Assembly: GCA_937891895.1 (NCBI GenBank)
Contig: CALATN010000122.1
Location: 1-7,125, forward strand
Reading direction: 5' to 3'
Length of the DNA stretch: 7,125 nucleotides
Origin: an uncultured Clostridia bacterium
GTDB lineage: Bacteria > Bacillota > Clostridia > Oscillospirales > Ruminococcaceae
Positions 6,979 through 7,125 of the stretch are shown piece after piece. The position numbers and the translations under genes were made by a program. A model generated the notes under the pieces. The model was not told the DNA's origin. It did not search any database and saw nothing but the letters and a program-made list of their open reading frames with translations. Each line of letters starts with the position of its first letter. Within the stretch, counting starts at the first letter, position 1.

Positions 6979-7061
6979 AAATTCAAGACTTGCTTAAAAA
7001 AGAAGTCATGATTCTTGATTTGAAAGCAACTTCAAAAGAAGCTGTTATCGATGAAATGATC
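6975..7061 (+). CDS. fruA: PTS fructose transporter FruA, N-terminal fragment
   Basis: Twenty-nine codons from ATG 6975 read MKIQDLLKKEVMILDLKATS and then KEAVIDEMI, the well-known beginning of the EIIA domain of streptococcal fructose-specific EIIABC. This membrane-bound PTS component imports fructose as fructose-1-phosphate. GAGG at 6961-6964 is the ribosome site, ten bases upstream, and the start overlaps the fruK stop. After Ile at 7059-7061 the family would continue with an alpha-helix such as K-S-L, but the sequence changes to GSEDFSVV…, so the gene is cut here. The frame stays open to the window end, making a chimeric reading frame. Confidence 0.75.
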
Positions 7062-7125
7062 GGCAGCGAAGACTTCTCCGTTGTTACCATCGTTGAATTG
7101 ATTGCAGCACTCGGCATCCCCGTAG
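7062..7125. other. Unassigned sequence after the fruA break
   Basis: These 64 bases do not match the fruA family. In the plus frame that follows on from fruA they read GSEDFSVVTIVELIAALGIPV with C-ending codons (GAC, TTC, TCC, ACC, ATC, CTC, CCC), like the genes at 1-5480 and unlike the streptococcal block. The other two plus frames contain stops. Two minus-strand frames are also open, so strand and function cannot be decided. Confidence 0.4.

Noticed and set aside
6975..7125. Novel fusion of a PTS EIIA start with an unknown domain
   Set aside because: The sequence and codon style change abruptly after 7061 and the same block is cut abnormally at its other end, so a chimeric join explains it better.
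1..7125. CRISPR array, tRNA, rRNA, insertion sequence or phage attachment site
   Set aside because: No spaced direct repeats, no cloverleaf, no rRNA-like sequence, no transposase and no terminal inverted repeats could be seen by eye.

Overview
The window reads as two different genomes joined together. Positions 1 to about 5480 look like a fibrolytic gut or rumen Clostridia member of the Ruminococcus/Oscillospiraceae type. The support is a secreted GH5 endoglucanase-like enzyme with a bacterial Ig-like (Big_2) module and a Thr/Lys-rich linker, consensus sigma-A promoters with extended -10 boxes, AGGAGG ribosome sites and many C-ending codons. Positions from about 5475 to about 7061 are a streptococcal-type fructose operon (fruR-fruK-fruA), with different codon habits (AAA, GAA, GTT, ACT, CGT) and ATGA stop/start overlaps. 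The last ~64 bases leave the fruA family again and return to a GC-richer, C-ending codon style. Both ends of the streptococcal block fall inside genes, so an assembly or amplification chimera is more likely than natural transfer.

Layout: (1) 2-592, the 3' part of an MFS transporter that stops without an obvious last membrane helix. (2) 639-930, an intergenic transcript unit with a promoter, a structured RNA that I identify as 6S RNA, and an 11-bp-stem terminator probably shared with the convergent gene. (3) 929-1834 on the minus strand, a diacylglycerol kinase/YegS-family lipid kinase. (4) 1835-2007, a divergent region with two near-identical sigma-A promoters back to back. (5) 2008-3441, the GH5 enzyme, followed by a strong terminator. 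(6) 3649 to ~5490, a lipoteichoic-acid-synthase-like membrane phosphotransferase interrupted by an in-frame TGA. (7) ~5475-7061, fruR lacking its 5' end, fruK with a frameshift and the first 29 codons of fruA. (8) 7062-7125, unassigned sequence.

The Clostridia genes form no single pathway: each has its own promoter or terminator. They cover transport, RNA-level control of RNA polymerase, membrane lipid phosphorylation, plant cell-wall degradation and possible envelope polymer synthesis. The streptococcal genes do work together: FruA imports and phosphorylates fructose, FruK converts fructose-1-phosphate to fructose-1,6-bisphosphate, and FruR is the DeoR-type regulator.

I see no clearly new biological system. 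The most useful points are the 6S RNA candidate, the left chimeric junction with about 16 bases readable as either parent, the single in-frame TGA and the fruK frameshift. The last three together warn that this contig may contain errors.
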